64,000 bases of DNA, from contig CAKSTW010000007.1 of NCBI GenBank assembly GCA_934501435.1, positions 3,029 to 67,028 of the forward strand, in the 5' to 3' direction. Made by a program: the position numbers and the translations under genes. The notes under the pieces are model-generated. The model made no database searches. It was not told where the DNA came from and was given only the letters and a program-made list of their open reading frames with translations. Of the stretch, positions 1 to 8,414 are shown one piece after another (the stretch's first letter is position 1; the number at the start of each line of letters is the position of its first letter). The stretch comes from an uncultured Eubacteriales bacterium. GTDB taxonomy: Bacteria > Bacillota > Clostridia > Oscillospirales > UBA644.

Positions 1-395
1 ACGAGGACGGCGATTATTCCGTCACCGCCTTCAACGGTTCGGAGTTCCAGAAATGGGCTGTCGAAAACGCCGCGAAATTCGGTTTTATTCTCCGTTTCCC
101 CGACGGAAAAGAGGGGGTAACGGGCTTTACCGCGCATAAGTCGTTCTTCCGCTATGTCGGACCCGTCCATGCGACTTATATCGCCGCAAATAATCTTACG
201 CTCGAAGAATACACGGAAGAACTCAAAACTTCGCATATCGGCGAGAAAAACGCGCTTTCCGTCACGGTCGGCGGCAAGGAATACGAAGTCTATTACGTTG
301 CGGGGCTTTCCGTTCCCGTTCCGAAAAACGCCGCGTATACCGTTTCGGGGGATAATTCCGGCGGATTTGTGGTGACCGCCGAAAAAGGCGAATAG
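1..395 (+). CDS. VanY-like D,D-carboxypeptidase, C-terminal part (degenerate active site)
   Basis: The reading frame is open from base 3 to a TAG at 393-395 and is cut by the window start, so only about 130 C-terminal residues are seen. The layout WAVENAAKFGFILRFPDGKEG, then FRYVG, then LTLEEY is that of the M15B VanY family, which trims the terminal D-Ala from peptidoglycan stems. In active VanY the segment before RYVG reads EPWH, supplying the catalytic Glu and a zinc-ligand His. Here it reads HKSF, so both residues are missing. Compare the intact paralogue at 24582-25568, which has EPWHYRFVG. A binding or structural role is therefore possible. The next gene starts 2 nt downstream, so they are probably co-transcribed. 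Confidence 0.75.
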   Translation, partial: EDGDYSVTAFNGSEFQKWAVENAAKFGFILRFPDGKEGVTGFTAHKSFFRYVGPVHATYIAANNLTLEEYTEELKTSHIGEKNALSVTVGGKEYEVYYVAGLSVPVPKNAAYTVSGDNSGGFVVTAEKGE

Positions 396-397
396 AA

Positions 398-706
398 ATG
401 AATATAACGGAATTCGACGAGACCGTATACGATATAGTGCGTTCCGTGCCCGTGGGTAAGGTCGTCAGATACGGAGATATCGCGAAGGCTATCGGAAAAA
501 AGTGCAGCAGAGCGGTCGGCAATTCTCTGCATAAAAATCCTTATTTCGGAGACGTGCCCTGTCACAGAGTCGTTTCGGGAGAAGGCAGACTTGCCGAAAA
601 ATTTTCTTTCGACGGTATCAAAAAACAGCAGGAAATGCTTGAAAAAGAGGGCGTCGAAGTCGTCGACGGAAAAGTCGATCTGAAAAAATATCTTTTTGAA
701 TTGTAA
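398..706 (+). CDS. Small MGMT-type alkyltransferase (DNA-binding domain only)
   Basis: This 102-aa protein corresponds to the C-terminal winged-helix domain of O6-methylguanine-DNA methyltransferase. It lacks the N-terminal domain of Ada and Ogt. The acceptor motif PCHRVV is intact at about residues 54-59, with the helix RAVGNSLHKNP before it. The alkyltransferase-like (ATL) proteins that only flag lesions usually have Trp in place of this Cys, so the Cys suggests a stoichiometric suicide repair activity. Proteins of this short form are common in Firmicutes. The gene starts 2 nt after the preceding stop and 11 nt before a lipid kinase gene. Confidence 0.85.
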   Translation: MNITEFDETVYDIVRSVPVGKVVRYGDIAKAIGKKCSRAVGNSLHKNPYFGDVPCHRVVSGEGRLAEKFSFDGIKKQQEMLEKEGVEVVDGKVDLKKYLFEL

Positions 707-717
707 TCGGAGGAAAA

Positions 718-1608
718 ATGGTACAGGTTCTATACAATCCGCTGTCAAATAACGGAAAGGGCGGAGAAGCGGTCGAAAAATTGACGCCGCTTTTCCCCGA
801 TAAAAAGGTCTCCTTTTCAGATATCACAAAAATAGACGGCATGAAAAATTTCATTTCGGGGCTTGATAAAGAAGACAAACTCATAATCACGGGCGGCGAC
901 GGAACGGTCAATCATTTTATAAACGACCTTGACGGAGAATGTCCCGAAAGAGATATTTTTTATTATCCGATGGGCTCCGGAAACGACTTTTTCAACGATA
1001 TAAAGGAAAAAGCGAAGAACGGGTTTGTCCGTCTCAACGAATACCTGAAAGACCTTCCCGTAATAACCGTAAAAGGCAGAACTTCGTTTTTCCTTAACGG
1101 AATAGGCTACGGAATAGACGGTTACTGCTGCGAAGAGGGGGACAGGCAGCGCGCCCGCTCTTCAAAAAAGATAAACTATACCGCCATCGCGCTCAAAGGC
1201 CTGCTGTTTTTTTATCATCCGACGAACGCTGTGATAACCGTTGACGGAAAAGAACATAAATTCGGGAGAGTCTTTCTTGCTCCGACAATGAACGGCAGAT
1301 TTTTCGGAGGCGGAATGATGATAGCGCCCGAACAGGACAGACTCAATAAGGAAAGGACCGTCACGGTCTCGGTCGCCCACGATACGAACAAATTCAATAT
1401 TCTGCGCGTTTTTCCGTCGATATTCAAGGGCGCGCATGTCAAATATAAGAAGATATTCGCGTCTTTTGTCGGCAAAGACATCACCGTGAAGTTCGACCGT
1501 CCGACGGCGCTCCAGATAGACGGAGAGACCGTTACGGGCGTTTCGGAATATTCCGTAAAAGCGGGAAAACTTATGAAAGAAAGAGAAAAACCGCCCATCC
1601 TCGTATGA
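718..1608 (+). CDS. Diacylglycerol/sphingosine kinase family lipid kinase
   Basis: This 296-aa protein has the DAGK catalytic fold. NPLSNNGKGGE near the N-terminus and GGDGTVNHFINDL at about residues 60-72 form the nucleotide-binding loops. PMGSGNDFF at about 88-96 is the second conserved glycine motif. The C-terminal beta-sandwich with GGGMMIAPEQD and LQIDGE is typical of YegS/DgkB-like enzymes, which phosphorylate diacylglycerol or related lipids. The exact lipid substrate cannot be read from the sequence. The start ATG at 718 is preceded by GGAGGAAAA, a good ribosome binding site. A hairpin terminator follows. Confidence 0.88.
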   Translation: MVQVLYNPLSNNGKGGEAVEKLTPLFPDKKVSFSDITKIDGMKNFISGLDKEDKLIITGGDGTVNHFINDLDGECPERDIFYYPMGSGNDFFNDIKEKAKNGFVRLNEYLKDLPVITVKGRTSFFLNGIGYGIDGYCCEEGDRQRARSSKKINYTAIALKGLLFFYHPTNAVITVDGKEHKFGRVFLAPTMNGRFFGGGMMIAPEQDRLNKERTVTVSVAHDTNKFNILRVFPSIFKGAHVKYKKIFASFVGKDITVKFDRPTALQIDGETVTGVSEYSVKAGKLMKEREKPPILV

Positions 1609-1618
1609 AAACCGCAGT

Positions 1619-1643
1619 CCCCGATATTTTTCGGGGTCTTTTT
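1619..1643 (+). terminator. Intrinsic terminator after lipid kinase
   Basis: CCCCGA and TCGGGG form a 6-bp stem around TATTTT, followed by TCTTTTTG. Confidence 0.8.
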
Positions 1644-1656
1644 GTTGAAAATCTGC

Positions 1657-1685
1657 TTGATTTTCGTAGTTTATTATGCTATACT
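1657..1685 (+). promoter_or_regulatory. Sigma-A promoter for trkAH
   Basis: TTGATT, a 17-nt spacer and TATACT, with the extended -10 TGC. The start site is predicted about 25 nt upstream of the trkA start codon. Confidence 0.75.
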
Positions 1686-1717
1686 GTTTTCCGAAATAGA
1701 TAAAAAGGGGATTTGTT

Positions 1718-3076
1718 ATGCGAATAGTAGTTGCCGGGTGCGGTAAAATAGGCGTTTCGGTCATTGCAAGCCTTGCCGCCGAAGGACACGACGTCGTCGC
1801 CGTTGATTCGGACGACGCGGTGGTCGATGAGATAAACAATATTTACGATGTCATAGGCGTTATAGGAAATTCCGTCGACTGCGACGTTCTTTCGGAGGCG
1901 GAAGTGTCGCGCGCCGAGATGTTCATTGCGACGACGGGCTCTGACGAACTCAATATGCTCAGTTGTTTTCTTGCAAAAAAAATGGGCGCGAAACATACCG
2001 TCGCCCGTATAAGAAACCCCGAATACAACGAAAAAAGTCTCGGTTTTATGCGTCACGAACTCGGACTTTCGCTTGCCATAAACCCCGAAAGACTTGCGGC
2101 GCAGGAACTCTTCAACGTCCTTAAACTTCCGTATGCCGCAAAGATAGAAACTTTCTCGCGCGGAAATTTCGAAATGGTCGAGATAAAACTGAAAAAAGAC
2201 AGCCCGCTCTGCGGAAAAAATCTTGCGGAACTGCGCGGAAGATACAAGTCTCAGTTTATAATCTGCACCGTTCAGCGCGGCAAGGACGTATATATCCCCG
2301 ACGGAAACTTTACGCTGGCGGAGGGCGACAAGGTCGGCATTACCGCGTCTCCCGTTGAGATAGGCAGGTTCTTCAAAGAACTCGGAATAATGCAGAAACA
2401 GGCGAAAAACATTATTCTTCTCGGCGGAAGCCGCATTGCGTATTACCTTGCGAAAATGCTTACTTCAAGCGGAAGCAGTGTTAAAATAATAGAACAGGAC
2501 AAAACCCTATGCGACGAAATATGCGAGGGCGTTCCTAAAGCGCTTGTAATAAACGCCGACGGCGCTCAGCAGGAAGTCCTCATGGAAGAGGGGCTCAAAA
2601 ACTGCGACGCATTCGTCACCCTTACGGGAAACGACGAGTCCAATGTTCTGCTTTCGATATTCGCGGCGTCTCAGAACGTCCCGAAAGTCATTGCAAAAAT
2701 AAGCCGCACGGAACTTGAGGGAATGGCTGAAAATCTGGGGCTTGACTGCGTTGTCTCCCCGCGCAAAACGGTAGCCGACATAATCGTGAGATATGCCCGC
2801 GCGCTTAAAAATTCGCTCGGAAGCAAGGTCGAAACGCTTTACAAACTTTCCGACGGCGCTGCCGAGGCTCTTGAATTCACCGTCGGTCAGGACTTCCGTT
2901 CGGGCGGAATTCCCCTTAAAAACCTGCATCTGAAATCAAATATTCTTATCGCGGGAATTATCCGCGGAAGAAAGCCCATCGTTCCCGCCGGCGACGACGT
3001 CATTCTGCCCGGCGACAGCGTGGTCGTCATCTCCGCAAAACACCGGCTTGACGATCTTTCCGATATTCTGAAATAA
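1718..3076 (+). CDS. trkA: Trk potassium uptake regulatory subunit TrkA
   Basis: This cytoplasmic NAD(H)-binding subunit gates the TrkH potassium channel. The 452 residues match full-length TrkA with two tandem RCK units. A Rossmann start MRIVVAGCGKIGVSV begins the first unit, and a second NAD-binding half starts near IILLGGSRIAYYLAK at about residue 230. Each is followed by a TrkA_C domain (KKDSPLCGKNL and LHLKSNILIAGIIRG). AAAAAGGGG lies before the ATG. trkH follows 18 nt downstream, and the promoter at 1657 appears to drive both. Confidence 0.95.
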   Translation: MRIVVAGCGKIGVSVIASLAAEGHDVVAVDSDDAVVDEINNIYDVIGVIGNSVDCDVLSEAEVSRAEMFIATTGSDELNMLSCFLAKKMGAKHTVARIRNPEYNEKSLGFMRHELGLSLAINPERLAAQELFNVLKLPYAAKIETFSRGNFEMVEIKLKKDSPLCGKNLAELRGRYKSQFIICTVQRGKDVYIPDGNFTLAEGDKVGITASPVEIGRFFKELGIMQKQAKNIILLGGSRIAYYLAKMLTSSGSSVKIIEQDKTLCDEICEGVPKALVINADGAQQEVLMEEGLKNCDAFVTLTGNDESNVLLSIFAASQNVPKVIAKISRTELEGMAENLGLDCVVSPRKTVADIIVRYARALKNSLGSKVETLYKLSDGAAEALEFTVGQDFRSGGIPLKNLHLKSNILIAGIIRGRKPIVPAGDDVILPGDSVVVISAKHRLDDLSDILK

Positions 3077-3094
3077 TTTCCGAGAGGCTGTTTT

Positions 3095-4540
3095 ATGAAT
3101 CGCAAAATGATATTTAATACCGTCGGAAAAATCACCGTTCTTGAGGCTCTGCTGCTTCTTCTTCCGGCGCTTGTCTCTCTGCTTTATCGTGAAAGCTGCG
3201 TTTTCTCCATTCTTATAGCAGCGGCGGTTTCGGCGGCTGTCGGGGGTCTTTTGCTTCTGGTCTCAAAACCGAAAGACAGGGAAATATACGCCAAGGACGG
3301 TTTTGTCATTACGGCGCTTGCATGGATAATCCTTTCGGCTGTCGGCGCGCTGCCGTTCTTTATAAGCGGAGAAATTCCGAATTATATCGACGCGTTTTTC
3401 GAAACGGTCAGCGGCTTTACGACGACGGGCGCGTCTATTCTTACCGACGTCGAAAAAATGAGCCGCGGGCTCCTTTTCTGGAGAAGTTTCACCCACTGGA
3501 TAGGCGGTATGGGAGTGCTTGTCCTGATGGTCGCGCTTTTTCCGTCCGATTCGGGGCGAAGCATACATATTTTAAGGGCTGAAATGCCCGGACCTATCGT
3601 CGGAAAACTCGTTCCGAAAGCAAAAAACACTGCGAAGATACTGTATCTTATTTATATAGTGCTTACCGCCGTTCAGATTATCATTCTTTTTGTGGGCGGT
3701 ATGCCGTTTTTCGACAGCGTCGTTCTGACGTTCGGGACTGCGGGTACGGGAGGCTTCGGAGTGCGAGCCGACAGTATCGCGTCGTACAGCCCGTATCTTC
3801 AGAACGTTATCACCGTGTTTATGGTGCTTTTCGGCATCAATTTCAATATTTTCTATCTGATTCTTATCCGCCGCGTAAAGTCCGTTTTCAAAAATACCGA
3901 ACTCTGGTGCTATCTCGGACTTTTCGTCTTTGCCTCCGCTCTGATAGCGATAAACATTTATCCGATGTACGGTTCCGTTGAGGAAGCCGTCCGTCTTTCG
4001 GCTTTTCAGACCGCGTCCATTATGTCGACTACGGGTTATGCGACCGCGAATTTCGATCTGTGGCCGGGACTTTCAAGGGCGGTGCTTCTTTTGCTGATGT
4101 TTATAGGCGCGTCGGCGGGTTCGACTGCGGGAGGGCTTAAAGTTTCCCGCGTTATAATGCTTTTCAAAACGATGCGAAAAGATCTGAAATACCGTCTCCA
4201 CCCCAAGACCGTAAGCGTCGTCCGCTATGAGGGAAAAGCCCTCGATAAGGCGACGGTCCTCGGCGTCGGTTCGTATTTTATACTCTACGCAGTTCTTTTC
4301 GTTCTTGTATTTTTTATTCTGTCTTTTGAGCCGTTTTCGATGGAAACGAACATCTCGGCGGCGGCAAGCTGTATAAACAACGTCGGTCCGGGACTCGGAA
4401 GCGTAGGTCCCGCATTAAGTTACGCGGGGTATTCGTGGTTTTCGAAAATAGTTCTTTCCCTTGCAATGCTTTTCGGCCGTCTCGAACTTTACCCGATGCT
4501 TTTCCTTCTTACTCCGACCGTTTGGAAGAAAAATTCATAA
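3095..4540 (+). CDS. trkH: Trk potassium uptake channel subunit TrkH
   Basis: This 481-aa polytopic membrane protein is the potassium-translocating subunit paired with the TrkA just upstream. Four pore loops with filter-like glycine motifs are visible, including VSGFTTTGAS, FGTAGTGGFGV, STTGYAT and NNVGPGLGSVGP. The segments ending WIGGMGVLVLMVALFP and GASAGSTAGGLKVSR are characteristic of the TrkH/KtrB superfamily. Length and the trkA neighbour favour TrkH over KtrB. A bidirectional terminator lies directly after the stop. Confidence 0.95.
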   Translation: MNRKMIFNTVGKITVLEALLLLLPALVSLLYRESCVFSILIAAAVSAAVGGLLLLVSKPKDREIYAKDGFVITALAWIILSAVGALPFFISGEIPNYIDAFFETVSGFTTTGASILTDVEKMSRGLLFWRSFTHWIGGMGVLVLMVALFPSDSGRSIHILRAEMPGPIVGKLVPKAKNTAKILYLIYIVLTAVQIIILFVGGMPFFDSVVLTFGTAGTGGFGVRADSIASYSPYLQNVITVFMVLFGINFNIFYLILIRRVKSVFKNTELWCYLGLFVFASALIAINIYPMYGSVEEAVRLSAFQTASIMSTTGYATANFDLWPGLSRAVLLLLMFIGASAGSTAGGLKVSRVIMLFKTMRKDLKYRLHPKTVSVVRYEGKALDKATVLGVGSYFILYAVLFVLVFFILSFEPFSMETNISAAASCINNVGPGLGSVGPALSYAGYSWFSKIVLSLAMLFGRLELYPMLFLLTPTVWKKNS

Positions 4541-4570
4541 AAAAAAGACCTCGTTTTGAGGTCTTTTTTT
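4541..4570. terminator. Bidirectional terminator between trkH and the CDP-alcohol transferase gene
   Basis: AAAAAAGACCTC and GAGGTCTTTTTTT form a 12-bp stem with a 5-nt loop. The A and T tracts on both sides suit both converging transcripts. Confidence 0.88.
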
Positions 4571-5133
4571 CAGTTTATTTTTTTAATATCAAAAACAGAT
4601 TTTACTCTTCGGTTGTATTCCTTTGTGAAAACGTGGATAATGAGTTCCTCGGTCGATGCAACAAACGCTATTATGCATACGGCGAAAGAATAAGGGGTTC
4701 CGAAAGAAAAGGCAAAGGCATAGGGAAGTCCGAAAACGCCCGCACCGGTAAGTTTGTTGAGCCATGTGTGTATCGCCGCGAAACGTTTGTATTTTATCGC
4801 CGCGGTGACGTACGCCGCAATGCGGATAACAAGGATGGCGGCGACTCCGTACCATATTATACCGGGAAGCGTCTTTATAAGGGTCGGCAGCATTTTTACT
4901 ATCATTACCCCGTAGAAAACAAGGTCGGAAATGCTGTCGAGGGTCGCCCCGAAATCGCTCGACTTTCCGAATTTTCGCGCGATCGTCCCGTCGACGACGT
5001 CGGAAATTCCCGCAACCGTGTAAATTACGAGAAACCATACCGTTTCAAGCGGAATAAATATAAGAATGAGACAGGCGACTATTCTTAAAGAAGTTACCGT
5101 ATCTGCAAGATTCCATTTATGCTTTTCTTTCAA
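4570..5133 (-). CDS. CDP-alcohol phosphatidyltransferase
   Basis: This 187-aa inner-membrane enzyme transfers a phosphatidyl or similar group from a CDP-alcohol. The family signature D-x2-DG-x2-AR-x8-G-x3-D-x3-D is complete at about residues 44-69 (DVVDGTIARKFG, then the DFGATLD and SISD parts). Several hydrophobic helices follow. PgsA or a cardiolipin-type synthase are both possible, and the substrate cannot be assigned. The start overlaps the stop of the upstream 71-aa gene by 4 nt (ATGA), which implies translational coupling. Confidence 0.88.
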   Translation of the reverse strand: MKEKHKWNLADTVTSLRIVACLILIFIPLETVWFLVIYTVAGISDVVDGTIARKFGKSSDFGATLDSISDLVFYGVMIVKMLPTLIKTLPGIIWYGVAAILVIRIAAYVTAAIKYKRFAAIHTWLNKLTGAGVFGLPYAFAFSFGTPYSFAVCIIAFVASTEELIIHVFTKEYNRRVKSVFDIKKIN

Positions 5134-5345
5134 GTTTTTTCCTCTTTTTGCGGCTGTTTTTTTTCGAAAACGACCGTCTGTTCTTTCATTGATATTTTTA
5201 CTGAATATCCCGTCAACTCCTTTTTATACCGTAAAAAAGAGTGGTCGAGCGGAATTCCGGCGATCTTCCCGATCTCTTCAAAGGTGAGAACAGTTTTATC
5301 TTTTCCGTTTTTTTCTATATAATCAAATAAGACCGAATATTTCAT
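5130..5345 (-). CDS. Small conserved-looking protein, possible HTH-like fold
   Basis: This 71-aa soluble protein was not recognised with confidence. FEEIGKIAGIPLDHSFLRYKKEL looks like a small helix-turn-helix-like core, followed by a strand-rich GYSVKISMKEQTVVFEK segment. The lysine-rich tail suggests nucleic acid or membrane-surface contact, but that is inference. It is coupled by a 4-nt overlap to the CDP-alcohol transferase gene and is the first gene of that pair. No frameshift or truncation is visible. Confidence 0.6.
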   Translation of the reverse strand: MKYSVLFDYIEKNGKDKTVLTFEEIGKIAGIPLDHSFLRYKKELTGYSVKISMKEQTVVFEKKQPQKEEKT

Positions 5346-5395
5346 ATTTCGACCTCCACTGTATTATAACCGACGAACAGTAAAATGTCAAGGGG

Positions 5396-5719
5396 TCAGA
5401 ATACGACCTGAACGAGAATCATATAAAGGACCGTTCCCGAAATTATCGAAAGGAACGTGTTATGTTTCCATTTGTGCAGCAGCGCCACCGCCGCTATCGC
5501 TGTCGCTTCGGGAATTCCGTAGGGATATTTGATAAACGAAACGCCTTTAAGACAGTAAACGACGAGCATTCCCATAAGCGCGAAAGGCAGGACTTTTCCG
5601 AGATATTCGACGGGTTTCGGCACTTTTTTCGTAAAAAGCAGGAACGGAAAAAATCGGATGAGCGCCGTGACGACAGCCATTATCGCTATTGTTATGATTA
5701 TGTAACTATTCGACGGCAT
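5396..5719 (-). CDS. azlD: AzlD-type branched-chain amino acid export subunit
   Basis: This 107-aa protein has four hydrophobic segments and the AzlD layout, with ALIRFFPFLLF followed by LGKVLPFALMGMLVVYCLK. AzlD is the small partner of AzlC, and together they form a transporter, described in Bacillus and Corynebacterium (BrnFE) as a branched-chain amino acid exporter. It overlaps the end of azlC by 14 nt. Specificity in this organism is inferred only from family membership. Confidence 0.88.
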   Translation of the reverse strand: MPSNSYIIITIAIMAVVTALIRFFPFLLFTKKVPKPVEYLGKVLPFALMGMLVVYCLKGVSFIKYPYGIPEATAIAAVALLHKWKHNTFLSIISGTVLYMILVQVVF

Positions 5720-6410
5720 CTTTTTTCTCCTCCTTTATTATGAAACGTTTTTCCGCAAAGAGGAGAACCGCTATCGCGATCATCGACGGGATAAGAAAAT
5801 TTTCCGAACCGAAAATGAGCAGACAGACCGCCGTTACCGCAACGCCCGTTATCGCGGGTAGATGATTTTCGGCTTTTTCCCACTGTTCGACGAAGATAAT
5901 AACGAAAAGCGCCGTCATCGAGAACTCGACGCCCGTGGTGTCAAAGGGAAGAGCCGTCCCGATAAGCGCGCCGAGGGTCGAACCGATTATCCAGTAAGAC
6001 TGATTGAGCGCCGAAAGGGTGAGAAAATATTTTTTTCTGTCGATATCGTCGGGAAGCCACGGCGAACATACGAGCGAAAACGTTTCGTCGGTAAGGGAAA
6101 AAATGAGGTAAGGTTTTGCCTTTCCCATGCCCTTGTAACGCCGGAGCATCGAAATGCCGTAAAAAAGATGTCTTATATTTACCATTAAGGTCATTATCGC
6201 GGTCGTTACAAAAGAAGCGCCGCCCGAAAGCAGGTCGACCGCGACATACTGCATCGAACCCGCATATATCGTGAGGCTCATAACGGGAGCCCACCACCAT
6301 GCAAAGCCCTTGCTCTGGAGCAGTATCCCGAACCCCGCACCGAGAACGAGATATCCCGCCATTATCGGCAGCGAGGCTTTGAACGCCGCCCTGAAAGTTC
6401 TGTTTTTCAT
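5706..6410 (-). CDS. azlC: AzlC family transporter large subunit
   Basis: This 234-aa membrane protein is of usual AzlC length. It begins AAFKASLPIMAGYLVLGAGFGIL and contains SLTIYAGSMQYVAVDLL and NIRHLFYGISML, the conserved AzlC blocks. It works with the AzlD encoded just downstream to export branched-chain amino acids. Upstream of its start is a large structured hairpin (6429-6499) ending in a T-run on this strand only about 10 nt before the ATG. Expression may therefore depend on read-through from bipA or on attenuation. Confidence 0.9.
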   Translation of the reverse strand: MKNRTFRAAFKASLPIMAGYLVLGAGFGILLQSKGFAWWWAPVMSLTIYAGSMQYVAVDLLSGGASFVTTAIMTLMVNIRHLFYGISMLRRYKGMGKAKPYLIFSLTDETFSLVCSPWLPDDIDRKKYFLTLSALNQSYWIIGSTLGALIGTALPFDTTGVEFSMTALFVIIFVEQWEKAENHLPAITGVAVTAVCLLIFGSENFLIPSMIAIAVLLFAEKRFIIKEEKKDAVE

Positions 6411-6428
6411 ATTCTTCTGTCTAAAAAA

Positions 6429-6499
6429 AACGGGGAAGTATCGGCTGAAGGCTGATAAGGAATTATTGCTCCCTTACCGGTCATCAGTCTTTCCCCGTT
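6429..6499 (-). terminator. Nested hairpin terminator or attenuator between bipA and azlC
   Basis: Outer arms AACGGGGAA (6429-6437) and TTCCCCGTT (6491-6499) enclose an inner imperfect palindrome at 6443-6489 containing GGCTGATAAGG and CATCAGTC. Read on the minus strand the outer stem is followed by a run of T. The inner palindrome resembles the element at 27271-27312. Confidence 0.7.
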
Positions 6500-6504
6500 T
6501 TTCT

Positions 6505-8325
6505 TTATTTTTCGTTTCTCATCAGTATTTTCATTCTTGTTGCGTGGTCGAGAATTTTCTTTCTCAGTCTTATCGTCTTCGGCGTAACTTCGAGAATTTC
6601 GTCGTCGGCGAGGAATTCGAGCGCCTGTTCAAGGCTGAATTTTCTCGGCGGAACAAGCCGCAGGGCGTCGTCGTGACCCGACGAACGGATAGCGGTCATG
6701 TGCTTTTTCTTGCAGACGTTTACCGTTATATCGTTGCTTCTTAAAGATTCTCCGACTATCATTCCCGCATATACTTCGGTCTGCGGATCTATGAACATCG
6801 GACCCGAATCCTGCGAATTGAAAATTCCGTAGGTCGTCGCCTCACCCGTTTCGTAAGCGACGAGCGACCCGTTTGCGCGGCGCGGAATTTCTCCTCTGAA
6901 CGGCTGATAACTGTCGAAGATCGAGTTCATAACGCCCTCGCCCTTGGTATCCGTTAAGAATTCGTTCTTATAACCGAAAAGACCTCTTTCGGGGACGATA
7001 AATTCAAGACGCGTACGGGAACCGATTTTTGACATGTGCTGAAGTTCGCCTTTGCGTATTCCCATTTTGGACATTACGGCGCCCGTCGAGTCGTCGGGAA
7101 CGTCGACGATAAGTCTTTCCATAGGTTCGCACATAACGCCGTCTATTTCTTTCATGAGAACTCTCGGCGTGCTTACCTGAAATTCATATCCCTCTCTTCT
7201 CATCGTTTCAATGAGAATGGAAAGGTGCATTTCGCCTCTGCCCGAAACCTTGAACGCCTCGGTGGTGTCGGTGTCGGAAACGCGGAGCGAAACGTCCTTG
7301 AGAATTTCCTTATAAAGTCTGTCGCGCAGGTTTCTCGAGGTGACGAATTTCCCCTCTCTGCCTGCAAAGGGGCTGTCGTTTACCATAAAGGTCATTTCCA
7401 TTGTCGGTTCGGAAATTTTGACGAAAGGCAGCGGTTCGGGGGTCTCGACGTCGCATATAGTATCTCCTATCGTAACGTCTTCAATACCCGAAACGCAGAT
7501 TATCTCGCCTATCGACGCCTCAGTGACGGGGACTCTCTGCAGACCTTCGAATTTATAGATGTTTACCGCTTTCGCCTTGTGAAGAGGTCTGTCTTCGTGG
7601 TAGTCGGTAAGCATTATTTCCTGCCCCTGCTTTATCGTTCCTCTTTCGATACGTCCGACGGCGATACGTCCGACATAGTCGTTATAATCTATCGACGAGA
7701 CGAGCATCTGCAAAGGCGCGTCGGGGTCTCCTTCGGGGGGATCTATATAGTTTACTATCGTGTCGAAAAGCGGCTGGAGATTTTCGCTGCATTCGGGAGT
7801 CAGTCCCGCAATACCCTGTCTTGCCGAAGCAAAAATGACGGGGGAATCGAGTTGTTCGTCGGTCGCGTCAAGGTCGAGAAGAAGTTCGAGTATTTCGTCA
7901 ACGACCTCCGTCGGTCTTGCGTCGGGTCTGTCGATCTTATTTACGACGATTATGACCTTGTGGCCGAGTTCGAGCGCTCTCTGCAGAACGAATCTTGTCT
8001 GCGGCATGGGTCCTTCGAACGCGTCGACGAGCAGCAGAACTCCGTCGACCATCTTTAAGATACGTTCGACCTCTCCTCCGAAGTCGGCGTGACCCGGGGT
8101 GTCGACAATGTTTATTTTTACGTCTTTATACTGTACCGCGGTGTTCTTTGCAAGGATGGTTATTCCTCTTTCGCGTTCGAGGTCGTTCGAGTCCATAACT
8201 CTGTCGTTTACGACCTGATTCTCTCTGAAAACGCCGCTCTGTTTGAGCATTTCGTCAACAAGCGTCGTCTTGCCGTGGTCAACGTGCGCGATTATCGCGA
8301 CGTTCCTTAAATTTTTACAGATCAA
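6505..8325 (-). CDS. typA: Ribosome-associated GTPase BipA/TypA
   Basis: This 606-aa translational GTPase has the EF-G-like order of domains. The G1 loop is AHVDHGKTTLVD and the switch I region is RERGITI. DTPGHADF is G3 and NKIDRP is G4. An EF-G domain III/V-like region and the BipA-specific C-terminal domain follow (RSSGHDDALRL, EFLADDEILEVTPKTIRLRKK). BipA binds the 70S ribosome and assists 50S assembly under stress. It has its own promoter at 8369-8397. Confidence 0.97.
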   Translation of the reverse strand: MICKNLRNVAIIAHVDHGKTTLVDEMLKQSGVFRENQVVNDRVMDSNDLERERGITILAKNTAVQYKDVKINIVDTPGHADFGGEVERILKMVDGVLLLVDAFEGPMPQTRFVLQRALELGHKVIIVVNKIDRPDARPTEVVDEILELLLDLDATDEQLDSPVIFASARQGIAGLTPECSENLQPLFDTIVNYIDPPEGDPDAPLQMLVSSIDYNDYVGRIAVGRIERGTIKQGQEIMLTDYHEDRPLHKAKAVNIYKFEGLQRVPVTEASIGEIICVSGIEDVTIGDTICDVETPEPLPFVKISEPTMEMTFMVNDSPFAGREGKFVTSRNLRDRLYKEILKDVSLRVSDTDTTEAFKVSGRGEMHLSILIETMRREGYEFQVSTPRVLMKEIDGVMCEPMERLIVDVPDDSTGAVMSKMGIRKGELQHMSKIGSRTRLEFIVPERGLFGYKNEFLTDTKGEGVMNSIFDSYQPFRGEIPRRANGSLVAYETGEATTYGIFNSQDSGPMFIDPQTEVYAGMIVGESLRSNDITVNVCKKKHMTAIRSSGHDDALRLVPPRKFSLEQALEFLADDEILEVTPKTIRLRKKILDHATRMKILMRNEK

Positions 8326-8368
8326 GGTGATTTTCCTTCCCTTATACTAAGATTTATCCAACTTAATC

Positions 8369-8397
8369 ATTTTATTACCGCAAAAAGCGACTGTCAA
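8369..8397 (-). promoter_or_regulatory. Sigma-A promoter for bipA
   Basis: On the minus strand: TTGACA, 17-nt spacer, TAAAAT. Confidence 0.75.
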
Positions 8398-8414
8398 GGT
8401 TTTTTTCAATAATT

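Noticed and set aside
7036..8058. 340-aa open frame on the plus strand
   Set aside because: It is antisense to the unmistakable bipA.
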